Shown piece after piece: positions 36,457-44,949 of a stretch of DNA of 64,000 nucleotides. The notes beneath the pieces are model-generated. The model saw nothing but the letters and a program-made list of their open reading frames with translations, did no database searches and was not told the origin of the DNA. The stretch's first letter is position 1. Each line of letters begins with the position of its first letter. Location: positions 6,022 to 70,021 of the forward strand of contig JBAXED010000006.1 in assembly GCA_037140615.1 (NCBI GenBank), read 5' to 3'. Both the position numbers and the translations under genes were made by a program. This DNA is from CAINVV01 sp037140615. Its GTDB lineage: Bacteria > Bacteroidota > Bacteroidia > Bacteroidales > Prolixibacteraceae.

Positions 36457-36607
36457 AAATTGGGAAATGTGAAAATGTGAAAATTAAAAACGCTCCCAGC
36501 TTAGTTTGTATTAATCCATATCTTAGTCTGTTTTCCACATTTTCAAATATTCTCATATCCTCTTTCACATTTTCATATTTCCCAATTTTCACATTTCCAC
36601 ATTTCCC
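36451..36607. repeat. Long inverted repeat of 8-nt tandem words (locus 6) between convergent genes
   Basis: The left arm (36451-36488) is tandem ATGTGAAA words that include the synthetase stop codon. The right arm (36531-36607), on the other strand, has about nine 8-mers (AAATGTGA type) and includes the last codons (GNVEM) and stop of the OlsF-like gene. Both convergent genes thus end inside the arms of one inverted repeat. Confidence 0.9.
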
Positions 36608-38421
36608 TCCGTCTCCCGGTTGGCATAAAATCTGTTGAGCAGACTCAAATCATTGAACTCTTTTGTGAGAGATTCAATGGTATCTTTTGGAATATCATAA
36701 ATATCCAATAAAATCATTCCATCCACACAATTATTGAACTTGGGATCCACATTGAAGGCAATGATTTTGGCATTCAATCCCAAATATTTTTTCAAAAGGA
36801 CGGGTAACCCGCTGTTATTTTGATCAACGTCCCCTATAAACTTATCAAGAGAGCTTAATTGAGGAGAAAGGTGCATCATGGCATCGTTCAGATGAACATC
36901 ATTTGTTTTAACTTTGAAACGATTGCGTGGTTTTATTAGGGCCGCCTTTTCATAATCATAATAATTAGCCATTATATATCTGATAATAAGCTCTTTTGAT
37001 TTCTCAGAATAGGTATTACTAATACTTACCGGACCAATAAGGTAGCGGTACTCCGGATTCTTGAGCAGAAAATAAAGGATCCCCTTCCATAGCAAAAACA
37101 GCGGAAGTGGTTTTCGCTGATATTCCTGGACAATAAATGAACGTCCCAGTTCGAGCGATTGCTGCAAGGTATTTTTGAAACCATTTTTCATCTTGAACAA
37201 ACTTTGGGTATAAAAGCCCCCAATACCGAATTGTTCTATGATTTCGGCTCCCATTCCAATCCGATAACCACCAACGATCATTTTATCCCTGGTGTCCCAA
37301 ATGATGAGCTGATGGTAATAAAGATCAAACTCATCAAAATCAGTGGAGCGATTTGTTCCCTCTCCTACTTCCCTGAAGGTTATCTCCCTTAGACGCCCTA
37401 ATTCATTGAGGATGATTGGTATATTTTTAGTCGGAGCGCAAAAAACATCGTAATTCTTGACGCTGAAAAGAATATGGTCCCTTTTGAGCAAAGAAATCTC
37501 CCTTTCTATAAGTTCCTGTGGCTGAGGCGATACTACATCTTCAGGTTTCAGAGCGCTTTTTAGAGAGTAGTTGAAAAAACGCTTCACTTCAATCCCTGAA
37601 TCCAGACAATAGGTTTTGGTCCGCAAGTAACGGCCAAATTGAAAAATATCCGTAAAATTATCCTGCTCTTTTACCGAAATGGGATTACCAATCCTGACCT
37701 TAATCGTTTTATTCCTTTTATTGATTAGCTCAGAAGGCAGTTTTGCTGTCCTCAATGAGGGGTGTATCCTGCCTAATAAATGGAAGAGGCGGCTATTGGT
37801 TCCATGAAAATAGATCGGTATGATCGGAACTTTGCTTTTCTTGATGAACCGAAGGGCGGAGACCAGCCATTCTCTGTCGGTTATAATGGAGGATGCATAG
37901 TTGGTGGATACCTCTCCTGCAGGGAAAAAACTCAGCACTCCTCCATTGTGAAGATGATCGATGGCTGTCTTTAATCCGGCAATGCTGGAACCTGCCTCTG
38001 GCATGTTTTCAAAAGGATTGACAGCCAGAAAATAATCAGAAATTGGTTCTACTTTCTTCAGCAGAAAATTGGCTATAACCTTGTGGTCTCCCCTCGCCAA
38101 AGAGAGCAATTTTATCAGTAGGATTCCGTCGATTCCTCCGAAAGGATGATTGGAAACCGTTATAAAACTACCATCAGCAGGCAACTTTTTCAGATCATGC
38201 TCATCAAATTCAAGTTTGACATTCAGGTATTTGATGATGGCATCAATGGATTCAATGCCATGCTTCTGACTCACATTCTCATACAAATCGTTGATCTTAT
38301 GAAAACTCAGCAAATGCATCAAAAGTTTTGCGAAATTCTCTCCTCCGAGGTATTGAATAAACGGACTAGCTTTGATTAAATCTTGCGGTTTGACAAGCTT
38401 CATAGGACTATAATTTAACAT
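36589..38421 (-). CDS. Fused acyltransferase (PlsC-like plus OlsB/GNAT-like), OlsF-type aminolipid synthase
   Basis: The 610-residue protein joins two acyltransferases. The N-terminal half (about 70-290) has the PlsC H-x4-D motif HPFGGID and the later segments FPAGEVS and VPIIPIYFHG. The C-terminal half (about 310-590) is the OlsB/hemolysin-like N-acyltransferase fold (REVGEGTNRSTDFDEFDLYYHQ). This architecture is that of OlsF, which makes ornithine lipids from ornithine in two steps; in Bacteroidota related enzymes make glycine or serine aminolipids. The amino acid used here is unknown. A second ATG at 38403 is an alternative start. The last codons lie in repeat locus 6. Confidence 0.85.
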   Translation of the reverse strand: MLNYSPMKLVKPQDLIKASPFIQYLGGENFAKLLMHLLSFHKINDLYENVSQKHGIESIDAIIKYLNVKLEFDEHDLKKLPADGSFITVSNHPFGGIDGILLIKLLSLARGDHKVIANFLLKKVEPISDYFLAVNPFENMPEAGSSIAGLKTAIDHLHNGGVLSFFPAGEVSTNYASSIITDREWLVSALRFIKKSKVPIIPIYFHGTNSRLFHLLGRIHPSLRTAKLPSELINKRNKTIKVRIGNPISVKEQDNFTDIFQFGRYLRTKTYCLDSGIEVKRFFNYSLKSALKPEDVVSPQPQELIEREISLLKRDHILFSVKNYDVFCAPTKNIPIILNELGRLREITFREVGEGTNRSTDFDEFDLYYHQLIIWDTRDKMIVGGYRIGMGAEIIEQFGIGGFYTQSLFKMKNGFKNTLQQSLELGRSFIVQEYQRKPLPLFLLWKGILYFLLKNPEYRYLIGPVSISNTYSEKSKELIIRYIMANYYDYEKAALIKPRNRFKVKTNDVHLNDAMMHLSPQLSSLDKFIGDVDQNNSGLPVLLKKYLGLNAKIIAFNVDPKFNNCVDGMILLDIYDIPKDTIESLTKEFNDLSLLNRFYANRETEGNVEM

Positions 38422-38633
38422 TTTGGCTTACCCGGAAGTTGTTACATCCCTGATTAAATGCACCTCCGGTCAGTCAGTGAAAAGTGCCTCTTAACAGTCC
38501 AAATATAAAGAATTGACTTAATATATTAGGCCAGATTCAAATTTAAAACATTGCATTTCTTACCATGCAAAGATTAATTATCTCCAGAAGTTGGCCTTTT
38601 CACTTGTAAATGATGTAATTTTACCACAAAGAT

Positions 38634-40475
38634 TTGATTTTGACTGAACATAGGTTAAGTGATTGGCTGCCCACCACCATCAAAGAGGTTCGGGCTTTGG
38701 GTTGGGAGGAGGTTGATGTGGTGCTTTTCTCTGGAGATGCCTACGTGGACCATCCCTCTTTTGGCGCAGCAGTAATCGGCCGTATCCTGGAAAGAGAGGG
38801 CCTAAAAGTTGCCATTGTACCACAGCCCAACTGGCAGGATGATCTTCGGGATTTCAAGAAAATGGGTAAGCCACGGCTTTTCTTTGCCATCACTGCCGGG
38901 TGTATGGACTCAATGGTCAACCACTATACCGCCAACAAGCGCAAACGTTCAAACGATGCCTATACACCGGGTGACAGAGCCGGTGCCCGCCCTGATTACG
39001 CCACCATCGTTTATTCAAAAATTATAAAGGACCTCTTTCCTGATGTTCCCTTAATTATTGGTGGTATTGAAGCTTCATTGCGTCGGGTGACTCACTACGA
39101 TTACTGGTCGGATCAGCTAAAGCCTAGTATACTTATTGAAAGTCAGGCGGATATGCTTTTCTACGGAATGGGTGAAAAATCGCTTGTAGAACTGGTTGAG
39201 CAGCTCCGTTCAGGCAAATCATTCAAGGAACTCACAAACATTCCACAAACAGCATTTAAAGTTCACCAGGAGCAGTCCCAACCAACAAATGCTTTATGGA
39301 AAGACCTGGAACTGTTTGGTTTCGAATCTTGTAAGGCAGAGAAGATTAATTATGCCAAAAATTTTAAGGTCATTGAAGAGGAATCGAACCGGATGGAACC
39401 GGACACCAGACTTCTTCAAAAGCATGGAAATCTGACAGTTGCGATCAATCCTGCCTGGCCTCCGCTTACTACCGAAGAGGCAGATCATTTCAGCAACCTA
39501 CCATTTACCCGTTTGCCACATCCAAAATACAATGGAAAAGGTGCCATCCCGGCTTACGAGATGATCAGGCATTCCATCAACATCCACAGGGGTTGTTTCG
39601 GAGGATGCGGATTTTGCACCATCTCTGCCCACCAGGGGAAATTCATAGCCTCAAGATCTGAAGAGTCTGTCCTGCGGGAGGTCGAAGAGGTATTGAACAT
39701 GCCGGATTTCAAAGGCTATATCTCGGACATAGGCGGTCCATCTGCCAACATGTACAAGATGGCCGGAATTGACCTATCTATTTGCAAACTATGCAAAAGA
39801 CCTTCATGTATCCACCCCTCTGTCTGCAAAAATTTAAATACAGACCACCGTCCAATGAGCCAGCTTTACAAAAAGGCTGCCGGATTTAAAGGCGTAAAAA
39901 AGGCATTTATTGGCAGCGGTATCCGTTATGATCTTGTATTTCATCGTGTAAATGAAGATGCTATTAACAAAGGAAATCTTGATTATATGGATCAGGTCAT
40001 CGGGAACCATGTCTCCGGACGGCTAAAGGTTGCTCCCGAGCATACAGCCGACCCGGTACTTTCCGTGATGAGAAAACCTTCCTTTTCACAGTTTTTGAAG
40101 CTCAAGAAATTTTTTGACGATACGAATGAAAAATACGGATTAAAGCAGCAACTCATTCCCTATTTTATTTCAAGTCATCCTGGCAGTACTGTCGAAGCCA
40201 TGGCCGAATTGGCTGCCAAAACCAAGGATCTGAATTTTAAATTGGAACAAATCCAGGACTTTACCCCTACTCCCATGACGCTGGCGACCGTGATTTATTA
40301 TTCAGGATATCACCCCTATACGCTTGAGAAAGTCTACACAGCCAAAACCCCGGAACAAAAACTTGCCCAACGAAAATTCTTTTTCTGGTACAAAAATGAA
40401 TACAGAAGAGAGTTGATCACTGAGCTGCGTAAAATTGGCAGGCCTGATTTGGAAGATTTATTGTTCAAACGATAA
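38634..40475 (+). CDS. YgiQ family radical SAM protein
   Basis: The 613-residue protein has the radical SAM cluster motif Cx3Cx2C in HRGCFGGCGFCTISAHQG (near residue 325). The N-terminal part contains VVLFSGDAYVDHPSFGAAVIGR, a hallmark of YgiQ (B12-binding-like region). A further Cys group (CKLCKRPSCIHPSVC, near 383) is also typical. The start is TTG: a stop lies six codons upstream and no ATG fits. The reaction of the family is not established. Confidence 0.9.
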   Translation: MILTEHRLSDWLPTTIKEVRALGWEEVDVVLFSGDAYVDHPSFGAAVIGRILEREGLKVAIVPQPNWQDDLRDFKKMGKPRLFFAITAGCMDSMVNHYTANKRKRSNDAYTPGDRAGARPDYATIVYSKIIKDLFPDVPLIIGGIEASLRRVTHYDYWSDQLKPSILIESQADMLFYGMGEKSLVELVEQLRSGKSFKELTNIPQTAFKVHQEQSQPTNALWKDLELFGFESCKAEKINYAKNFKVIEEESNRMEPDTRLLQKHGNLTVAINPAWPPLTTEEADHFSNLPFTRLPHPKYNGKGAIPAYEMIRHSINIHRGCFGGCGFCTISAHQGKFIASRSEESVLREVEEVLNMPDFKGYISDIGGPSANMYKMAGIDLSICKLCKRPSCIHPSVCKNLNTDHRPMSQLYKKAAGFKGVKKAFIGSGIRYDLVFHRVNEDAINKGNLDYMDQVIGNHVSGRLKVAPEHTADPVLSVMRKPSFSQFLKLKKFFDDTNEKYGLKQQLIPYFISSHPGSTVEAMAELAAKTKDLNFKLEQIQDFTPTPMTLATVIYYSGYHPYTLEKVYTAKTPEQKLAQRKFFFWYKNEYRRELITELRKIGRPDLEDLLFKR

Positions 40476-40485
40476 AAACGGTTTT

Positions 40486-40617
40486 CTACCGGTGGAATTT
40501 CTCGCCAATAAACTCAAGTCCTGTTGCCAGACCTGTTCTCCAATAACTCCAGGAATGGCTGCCATCCCTGACACGGTATTCATGAGGAATACCAAAATGG
40601 TCAGGCAAAGCTAACAA
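40486..40617 (-). pseudogene. Remnant of an alpha/beta-hydrolase esterase (C-terminal end)
   Basis: On the minus strand about 43 codons read without a stop and give GIPHEYRVRDGSHSWSYWR, the C-terminal catalytic-His region of the putative esterase (esterase D-like) family, ending FIGEKFHR-stop. A stop codon lies just before it, and no upstream coding sequence remains because rhaB begins close by. It is therefore a decayed gene end. The name rests on this motif only. Confidence 0.6.
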
Positions 40618-40688
40618 TTAGAAAGCTGTTTTGCTATCTTTACTGCCAATCTGATCTGGCAAATTTTTAAAATTTTCTTTTGATATTT

Positions 40689-42161
40689 ATGAACACAGGC
40701 AATTTTCTTGCATTCGATCTTGGGGCTTCTTCCGGAAGGGCGATGTTGGGTACTATTTCAGACCATCTTCTAAAATTAACTGAGATCCACCGGTTCGAAA
40801 ATCGTATGGTGGAAATCGACAACCACTTCTACTGGAACATCTTCTCGATTTTTGATGAACTAAAAACCGGACTCAGGAAATGCATCCGCGATTTTGGTGT
40901 TCAACCTGATTCAATCGCCATCGATACCTGGGGAGTCGATTTTGCATTTATTGACAAAGATGGCATGATTGCTTCTCTGCCCTTTGCCTACCGTGATCGC
41001 CGCACCGATCATGCCATGGAAGATTTTTATAAGATTATTCCCAAAGAAGAACTTTATCTGATGACAGGTATTCAGCTGATGCAGTTTAACTCCCTGTTTC
41101 AATTGTTTGTCAATCATCAATCAAAAGCACCTCAATATGAAATAGGAAAAGATTTGCTTTTCATGCCGGATGCCCTTTCCTATCTATTTTGCGGAGTCAA
41201 GAAAAATGAATTCTCTATTGCTTCTACCTCCCAGCTTCTGCAGCCTGGTAAATTAGCCTGGGAAACACGTCTTTTTAAGTCTATAGGAGTCGATCCTTCC
41301 TTGATGCAGGAAATAGTCTTACCAGGAACGATGTTGGGTAAAATCAGGTCAGAAGTGCAAAAAGAAACAGGTAGTCTTGACATACCAGTGATCGCCGTTG
41401 CTTCACATGATACTGCTTCTGCTATCGTTTCAGTACCTGCTACCGGAAAGCATTGGGCTTATATCAGCTCCGGTACTTGGTCGCTGATGGGAATCGAAAC
41501 TGACAAACCACTTATTTCCAAAAAGATATTTGACCTCAACTTCACCAATGAAGGAGGTGTGGAAGGGACAACCCGTTTCCTTAAAAACATCATGGGATTG
41601 TGGCTTTTACAAGAATGCAGAAAGAGTTGGTCTCAAAAAGTAAATTATTCATGGAATGAAATGGTTGATTTAAGTACCCATTCTCAACCATTTAAATGTT
41701 TAATAGATCCGGATGACTCAAGTTTTCTGAATCCAGCGGATATGCCTCAGACAATAGTTGATTTTTGCCATAAAACCGGACAAGTTCATCCTGAAACGCA
41801 TGGCGAATTTATCAGGTGTATCTTTGAAAGTCTGGCGATGAAGTATAAGCTGACCCTTGAATCCATATTGTCAGTTATATCTCACCCGATTGAAACAGTC
41901 CACATCATTGGTGGAGGTGCCAACAATGAGCTTCTTTGCCAGTATAGCGCCAACGCTCTTGGATTGCCTGTAAAAGCGGGTCCAACTGAAGCAACTGCTA
42001 TTGGAAACATTATGATTCAGGCAAAAGCGTTGAAGGCCGTTGCAAGTCTTGAGGAGATCCGGCATTTGGTTGGAGAGTCGTTTGAAACCAAAACGTTTTT
42101 GCCACAGGAGACAGATGTTTGGAAAGAGCAGCTGGAAAGATTCAGGAAAATTGCCAATTGA
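40689..42161 (+). CDS. rhaB: Rhamnulokinase (FGGY kinase)
   Basis: From the ATG at 40689 the protein has 490 residues; a TTG three codons earlier is less likely. The opening FLAFDLGASSGRAMLG, the segment IAIDTWGVDFAFID, the SHDTASAIVSVP loop and HIIGGGANNELLCQYSANAL are characteristic of rhamnulokinase. It phosphorylates L-rhamnulose with ATP. No rhamnose isomerase, aldolase or transporter gene is in the window, so it stands alone here. Confidence 0.9.
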   Translation: MNTGNFLAFDLGASSGRAMLGTISDHLLKLTEIHRFENRMVEIDNHFYWNIFSIFDELKTGLRKCIRDFGVQPDSIAIDTWGVDFAFIDKDGMIASLPFAYRDRRTDHAMEDFYKIIPKEELYLMTGIQLMQFNSLFQLFVNHQSKAPQYEIGKDLLFMPDALSYLFCGVKKNEFSIASTSQLLQPGKLAWETRLFKSIGVDPSLMQEIVLPGTMLGKIRSEVQKETGSLDIPVIAVASHDTASAIVSVPATGKHWAYISSGTWSLMGIETDKPLISKKIFDLNFTNEGGVEGTTRFLKNIMGLWLLQECRKSWSQKVNYSWNEMVDLSTHSQPFKCLIDPDDSSFLNPADMPQTIVDFCHKTGQVHPETHGEFIRCIFESLAMKYKLTLESILSVISHPIETVHIIGGGANNELLCQYSANALGLPVKAGPTEATAIGNIMIQAKALKAVASLEEIRHLVGESFETKTFLPQETDVWKEQLERFRKIAN

Positions 42162-42222
42162 GAAATACCACCAGATTCATCATGTGTTAATTGAGATTTT
42201 TCCCGCATTAATTGATCCCAAT

Positions 42223-42252
42223 TTTGAAAATTTGATTTATTTTTTATTTTTG
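42223..42252 (+). promoter_or_regulatory. Predicted promoter of the barrel-protein genes
   Basis: TTTG at 42223-42226 and TATTTTTG at 42245-42252 are separated by 18 bases, a good match to the Bacteroidota TTTG-N19-TAnnTTTG form. The leader to the first barrel gene would be about 20 bases. Confidence 0.6.
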
Positions 42253-42277
42253 AGCTGATCAATAAAATAAAAGCTGT

Positions 42278-42808
42278 ATGAATGTAAAATTGAATAAGAT
42301 GAAGAAGATTCTCGTTATTCTAATGATAGCCATTTCATTGCCGTGTATTTCCTTTGCCCAGAATGCAAAACATGTTCTTGGATTAAGGTTTGGAACAGGT
42401 GGTGGTTTTGGAACAGAAATATCCTATCTGCATGGTTTATCCGACAGGAATAGACTGGAATTGGATTTGGGATTTAACAGTCACTACGAAAACTACCTGA
42501 GTACCAGATATAATTACACAACCTGGGGACTTACCGGTTTATACCATTGGGTTCAAAAGATTGACAACAATGTGAATTGGTATCTTGGAGCGGGTGCAAA
42601 AATTGGTTCATGGAGCTACGATCATGGAATTAATTCCCAGTTCAAATACAACAATGGTGTTTTTTTGGCAGGCGCCGGTGACGTAGGAATAGAGTATTTA
42701 TTTCCGATTGGCATTCAATTGGCTTTGGATGCCCGACCGGAAATAGGACTAATCAACCATGGAACAGCTATTAATGTTGGTTTTGCAGTTCGTTATCAAT
42801 TCAAATAA
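42278..42808 (+). CDS. Outer-membrane beta-barrel-like protein (paralogue A)
   Basis: The 176-residue protein has a signal peptide ending SFAQ and a mature part of alternating hydrophobic strands that ends in VRYQFK, the aromatic C-terminal strand typical of outer-membrane barrels. An ATG at 42299 would start directly at MKKILVILM and is a good alternative. It is about half identical to the next gene by eye (shared NRLELDLGFNS, GLYHW, NVNWY-GAGAKIG, INVGFAVRYQFK). No ligand or enzyme motif is seen. Confidence 0.78.
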   Translation: MNVKLNKMKKILVILMIAISLPCISFAQNAKHVLGLRFGTGGGFGTEISYLHGLSDRNRLELDLGFNSHYENYLSTRYNYTTWGLTGLYHWVQKIDNNVNWYLGAGAKIGSWSYDHGINSQFKYNNGVFLAGAGDVGIEYLFPIGIQLALDARPEIGLINHGTAINVGFAVRYQFK

Positions 42809-42861
42809 AATCATGATCTTTGGTAGATGATTTTAATATGCCTAACACCAATGATATTTTC

Positions 42862-43374
42862 ATGAAGAGGATTTTCATAACAATGGCTATGGTTGTCATG
42901 CTGTTCTGCCTGGCAAATGCCCAGATTGCAAAACATTCGGTTGGCTTACGATATGGAGCCCTTTATGGTTTGGGCACCGAAATCACCTACCAGCGTGGAT
43001 TGACTTCCAAAAATCGACTGGAATTTGATTTTGGCTTTAACAGCAATTTCGATTATGTTGACAATTTCCGGCAAGACCATAACAGCTGGGCACTTTCAGG
43101 CCTTTATCATTGGGTTTGGAAGCTGGATAAGATGGATGATAACGTTAATTGGTATGCAGGTGCAGGCGCAAAGTTGGGCACCTGGAGCTCCAATCAGGGA
43201 TATGACTATCGATACAAGAACGGACCATTTCTTAACGCATGCGGTGATGTTGGAATCGAGTATGTTTTTCCTGCCGGTATCCAGTTTGCCCTGAATGCAC
43301 GTCCAGAGGTTGGGATCTACAATCATGGCAGTGGCGTAAATATTGGTTTTGCCGTAAGGTACCAGTTCAAATAA
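42862..43374 (+). CDS. Outer-membrane beta-barrel-like protein (paralogue B)
   Basis: From the ATG at 42862 the protein has 170 residues with a signal peptide ending ANAQ; an earlier TTG start adds unrelated residues. It shares its whole length with the preceding protein and ends in the same VRYQFK strand, so the pair arose by tandem duplication. The two differ most in the loop after GFNS and in the loop near the third quarter, which may be surface-exposed. Confidence 0.8.
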   Translation: MKRIFITMAMVVMLFCLANAQIAKHSVGLRYGALYGLGTEITYQRGLTSKNRLEFDFGFNSNFDYVDNFRQDHNSWALSGLYHWVWKLDKMDDNVNWYAGAGAKLGTWSSNQGYDYRYKNGPFLNACGDVGIEYVFPAGIQFALNARPEVGIYNHGSGVNIGFAVRYQFK

Positions 43375-43389
43375 TTCAAGGACTATCCA

Positions 43390-43668
43390 ATGATTGCCAT
43401 ATTAATAGTTTTGTCGGCTGGAATTCTTACCGGATTACTACTCATCAGAAGACCGAAAATTCATCGAATCAACAATCACCTGCTTAACTGGGCCATCTAC
43501 CTGCTTCTTTTTCTTCTTGGTCTATCGGTTGGTACCAATAAGGAGGTAATACAAAATCTTGGTAAAATAGGATACGAGGCCATTGCCATTGCGGTTGCCT
43601 CCATCTTTGGAAGTGTGCTTTTATCTGCGCTTCTCTTCAAGTTATTGTTCAAGGAAAATGCGAAGTAG
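43390..43668 (+). CDS. LysO family transporter, N-terminal half
   Basis: This 92-residue membrane protein has three hydrophobic helices and the motif NWAIYLLLFLLGLSVGTNKEVI, matching the first half of LysO (YbjE, DUF340), the lysine exporter. In E. coli both halves are one protein of about 300 residues. Here the second half is a separate gene that overlaps this one by 11 bases in another frame. The two products should assemble in the inner membrane. Confidence 0.82.
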   Translation: MIAILIVLSAGILTGLLLIRRPKIHRINNHLLNWAIYLLLFLLGLSVGTNKEVIQNLGKIGYEAIAIAVASIFGSVLLSALLFKLLFKENAK

Positions 43669-44257
43669 CCTGATTATCCTTAGTTTCTTTGTTGCCGGCG
43701 TGATCATCGGACTATCCGGCAATCTGCCTGATGGTTTTGATTTCGACAAATTTGGCAGCTATGCTTTGTACCTGCTGATGTTCCTTGCCGGTGTCAGCAT
43801 TGGAAGCGACAAGAACTCCTGGTCTGTACTGGCCACACACAATTACAAAATCATCTGGGTTCCGGCTACCATTGTGATAGGCACTTTGGCAGGTTCCGCA
43901 TTGGTTTCACTGATTTTGCCTTCGATCTCAATGAAAGAATCAATGGCAGTTGGAGCCGGCTTCGGGTATTACAGCCTATCAAGCGTATTCATTACCCAAC
44001 TACACAGCCATAGCCTGGGTGTGACGGCACTCTTGTCGAATATTTTCAGGGAAGTATTTACTTTGCTGGCCACTCCTATTCTGGTAAGTTATTTCGGGAA
44101 TCTTGCCGGCATAGCCTCCGGCGGAGCCACAGCAATGGACACAACTCTTCCTGTCATCAGCCAATACTCAGGCAAATCATATGCAATAATTGCTGTATTT
44201 AGTGGGATAGTTCTCACCATTTTGGTGCCATTTCTGGTCACGTTTATACTATCGTAA
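43658..44257 (+). CDS. LysO family transporter, C-terminal half
   Basis: From the ATG at 43658 the protein has 199 residues and about six helices. It repeats the motif of the N-terminal half (YALYLLMFLAGVSIGSDK) and adds AVGAGFGYYSLSSVFITQ and the segment ASGGATAMDTTLPVISQYSG, both typical of LysO. The start overlaps the upstream stop by 11 bases, suggesting coupled translation. The 3' end enters repeat locus 5. Confidence 0.85.
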   Translation: MRSSLIILSFFVAGVIIGLSGNLPDGFDFDKFGSYALYLLMFLAGVSIGSDKNSWSVLATHNYKIIWVPATIVIGTLAGSALVSLILPSISMKESMAVGAGFGYYSLSSVFITQLHSHSLGVTALLSNIFREVFTLLATPILVSYFGNLAGIASGGATAMDTTLPVISQYSGKSYAIIAVFSGIVLTILVPFLVTFILS

Positions 44258-44420
44258 AAGGAATAAGGATAAAGGATAAAGTCAAAAGGATAAAGTACGC
44301 TGCAAACTAAATTTCAACACTTTATCTCATGTCTAATGTCTTATGTCTCATATCTTGTATCTCCTGTCTTCGGGCTTACCCCTAAAATCAACGGAGTCCT
44401 TAACTTTATCCTTTATCCTT
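44255..44420. repeat. Inverted repeat of 7-nt tandem words between convergent genes (locus 5)
   Basis: The left arm (44255-44300) is tandem AAAGGAT words starting at the LysO stop. The right end (44401-44420), on the other strand, has the same word and includes the thioesterase stop codon. Between them, on the minus strand, lie about six ACATGAG-type words (44319-44370), the word of locus 2. AGGACTCC is present in inverse at 44393-44400. Confidence 0.85.
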
Positions 44421-44901
44421 CTGCGAAGAAGGCATCTACTCCCGGATAGTCATATTCCGCCATTGCTTTATCTAGAGGGAAAAGGAAAAACTTGCACTTC
44501 GCAGAAGCACAAACAGTTCCGTTGCTGCTCAAAAGTTTTCCTTCAACAAAGGCCATGCGACTGTTTTGTTCGACCAATTTGGCCCTGAGGGTAATATCAC
44601 CATCGCTAATCAAAACGGCCCTCCTGTAGCTGATCTCCATGGAGGTAGTCACACCGGTGGTTTTACACAAGGTCAGAACCACCCAGCTGCAAAGTTCATC
44701 CATCAGCGCGGCTTGAATTCCTCCATGCAACACATTTCTGAACCCCTCAGCCCATCTTTGCGGATTCCATTGAGCCGTTACCTCATCGCCGTCCAATTCA
44801 AATTTCAATTGTAAACCTTTGTCGTTGTTTGGCGAACAGCCAAAACAGTTGTAATCCTTTCCGCGAGTTTTCAGGTAAGGGTTGGCTATTATTTTGCTCA
44901 T
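44413..44901 (-). CDS. Hotdog-fold thioesterase (PaaI/YiiD-like)
   Basis: The 162-residue protein has the hotdog motif NVLHGGIQAALMDELCSW, with the catalytic acidic residue in the helix after HGG. The N-terminal CFGCSPNNDKGLQL is typical of a subgroup of acyl-CoA thioesterases. It should hydrolyse an acyl- or aryl-CoA. It lies apart from the acyl-CoA genes above. Its final codons (AEG-stop) lie in the repeat word of locus 5. Confidence 0.86.
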   Translation of the reverse strand: MSKIIANPYLKTRGKDYNCFGCSPNNDKGLQLKFELDGDEVTAQWNPQRWAEGFRNVLHGGIQAALMDELCSWVVLTLCKTTGVTTSMEISYRRAVLISDGDITLRAKLVEQNSRMAFVEGKLLSSNGTVCASAKCKFFLFPLDKAMAEYDYPGVDAFFAEG

Positions 44902-44949
44902 TTTTCCAAAATTTGATTCTAAATCATTATATGTCAGGCTAAAAACCTT

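Noticed and set aside
36453..36638. Possible 61-residue reading frame on the plus strand
   Set aside because: It consists of the word repeats of locus 6 and the antisense end of the OlsF-like gene; composition is low complexity (Ser/Phe rich).
44343..44588. Possible 81-residue plus-strand frame
   Set aside because: It spans repeat locus 5 and runs antisense to the thioesterase, whose hotdog motif is clear.
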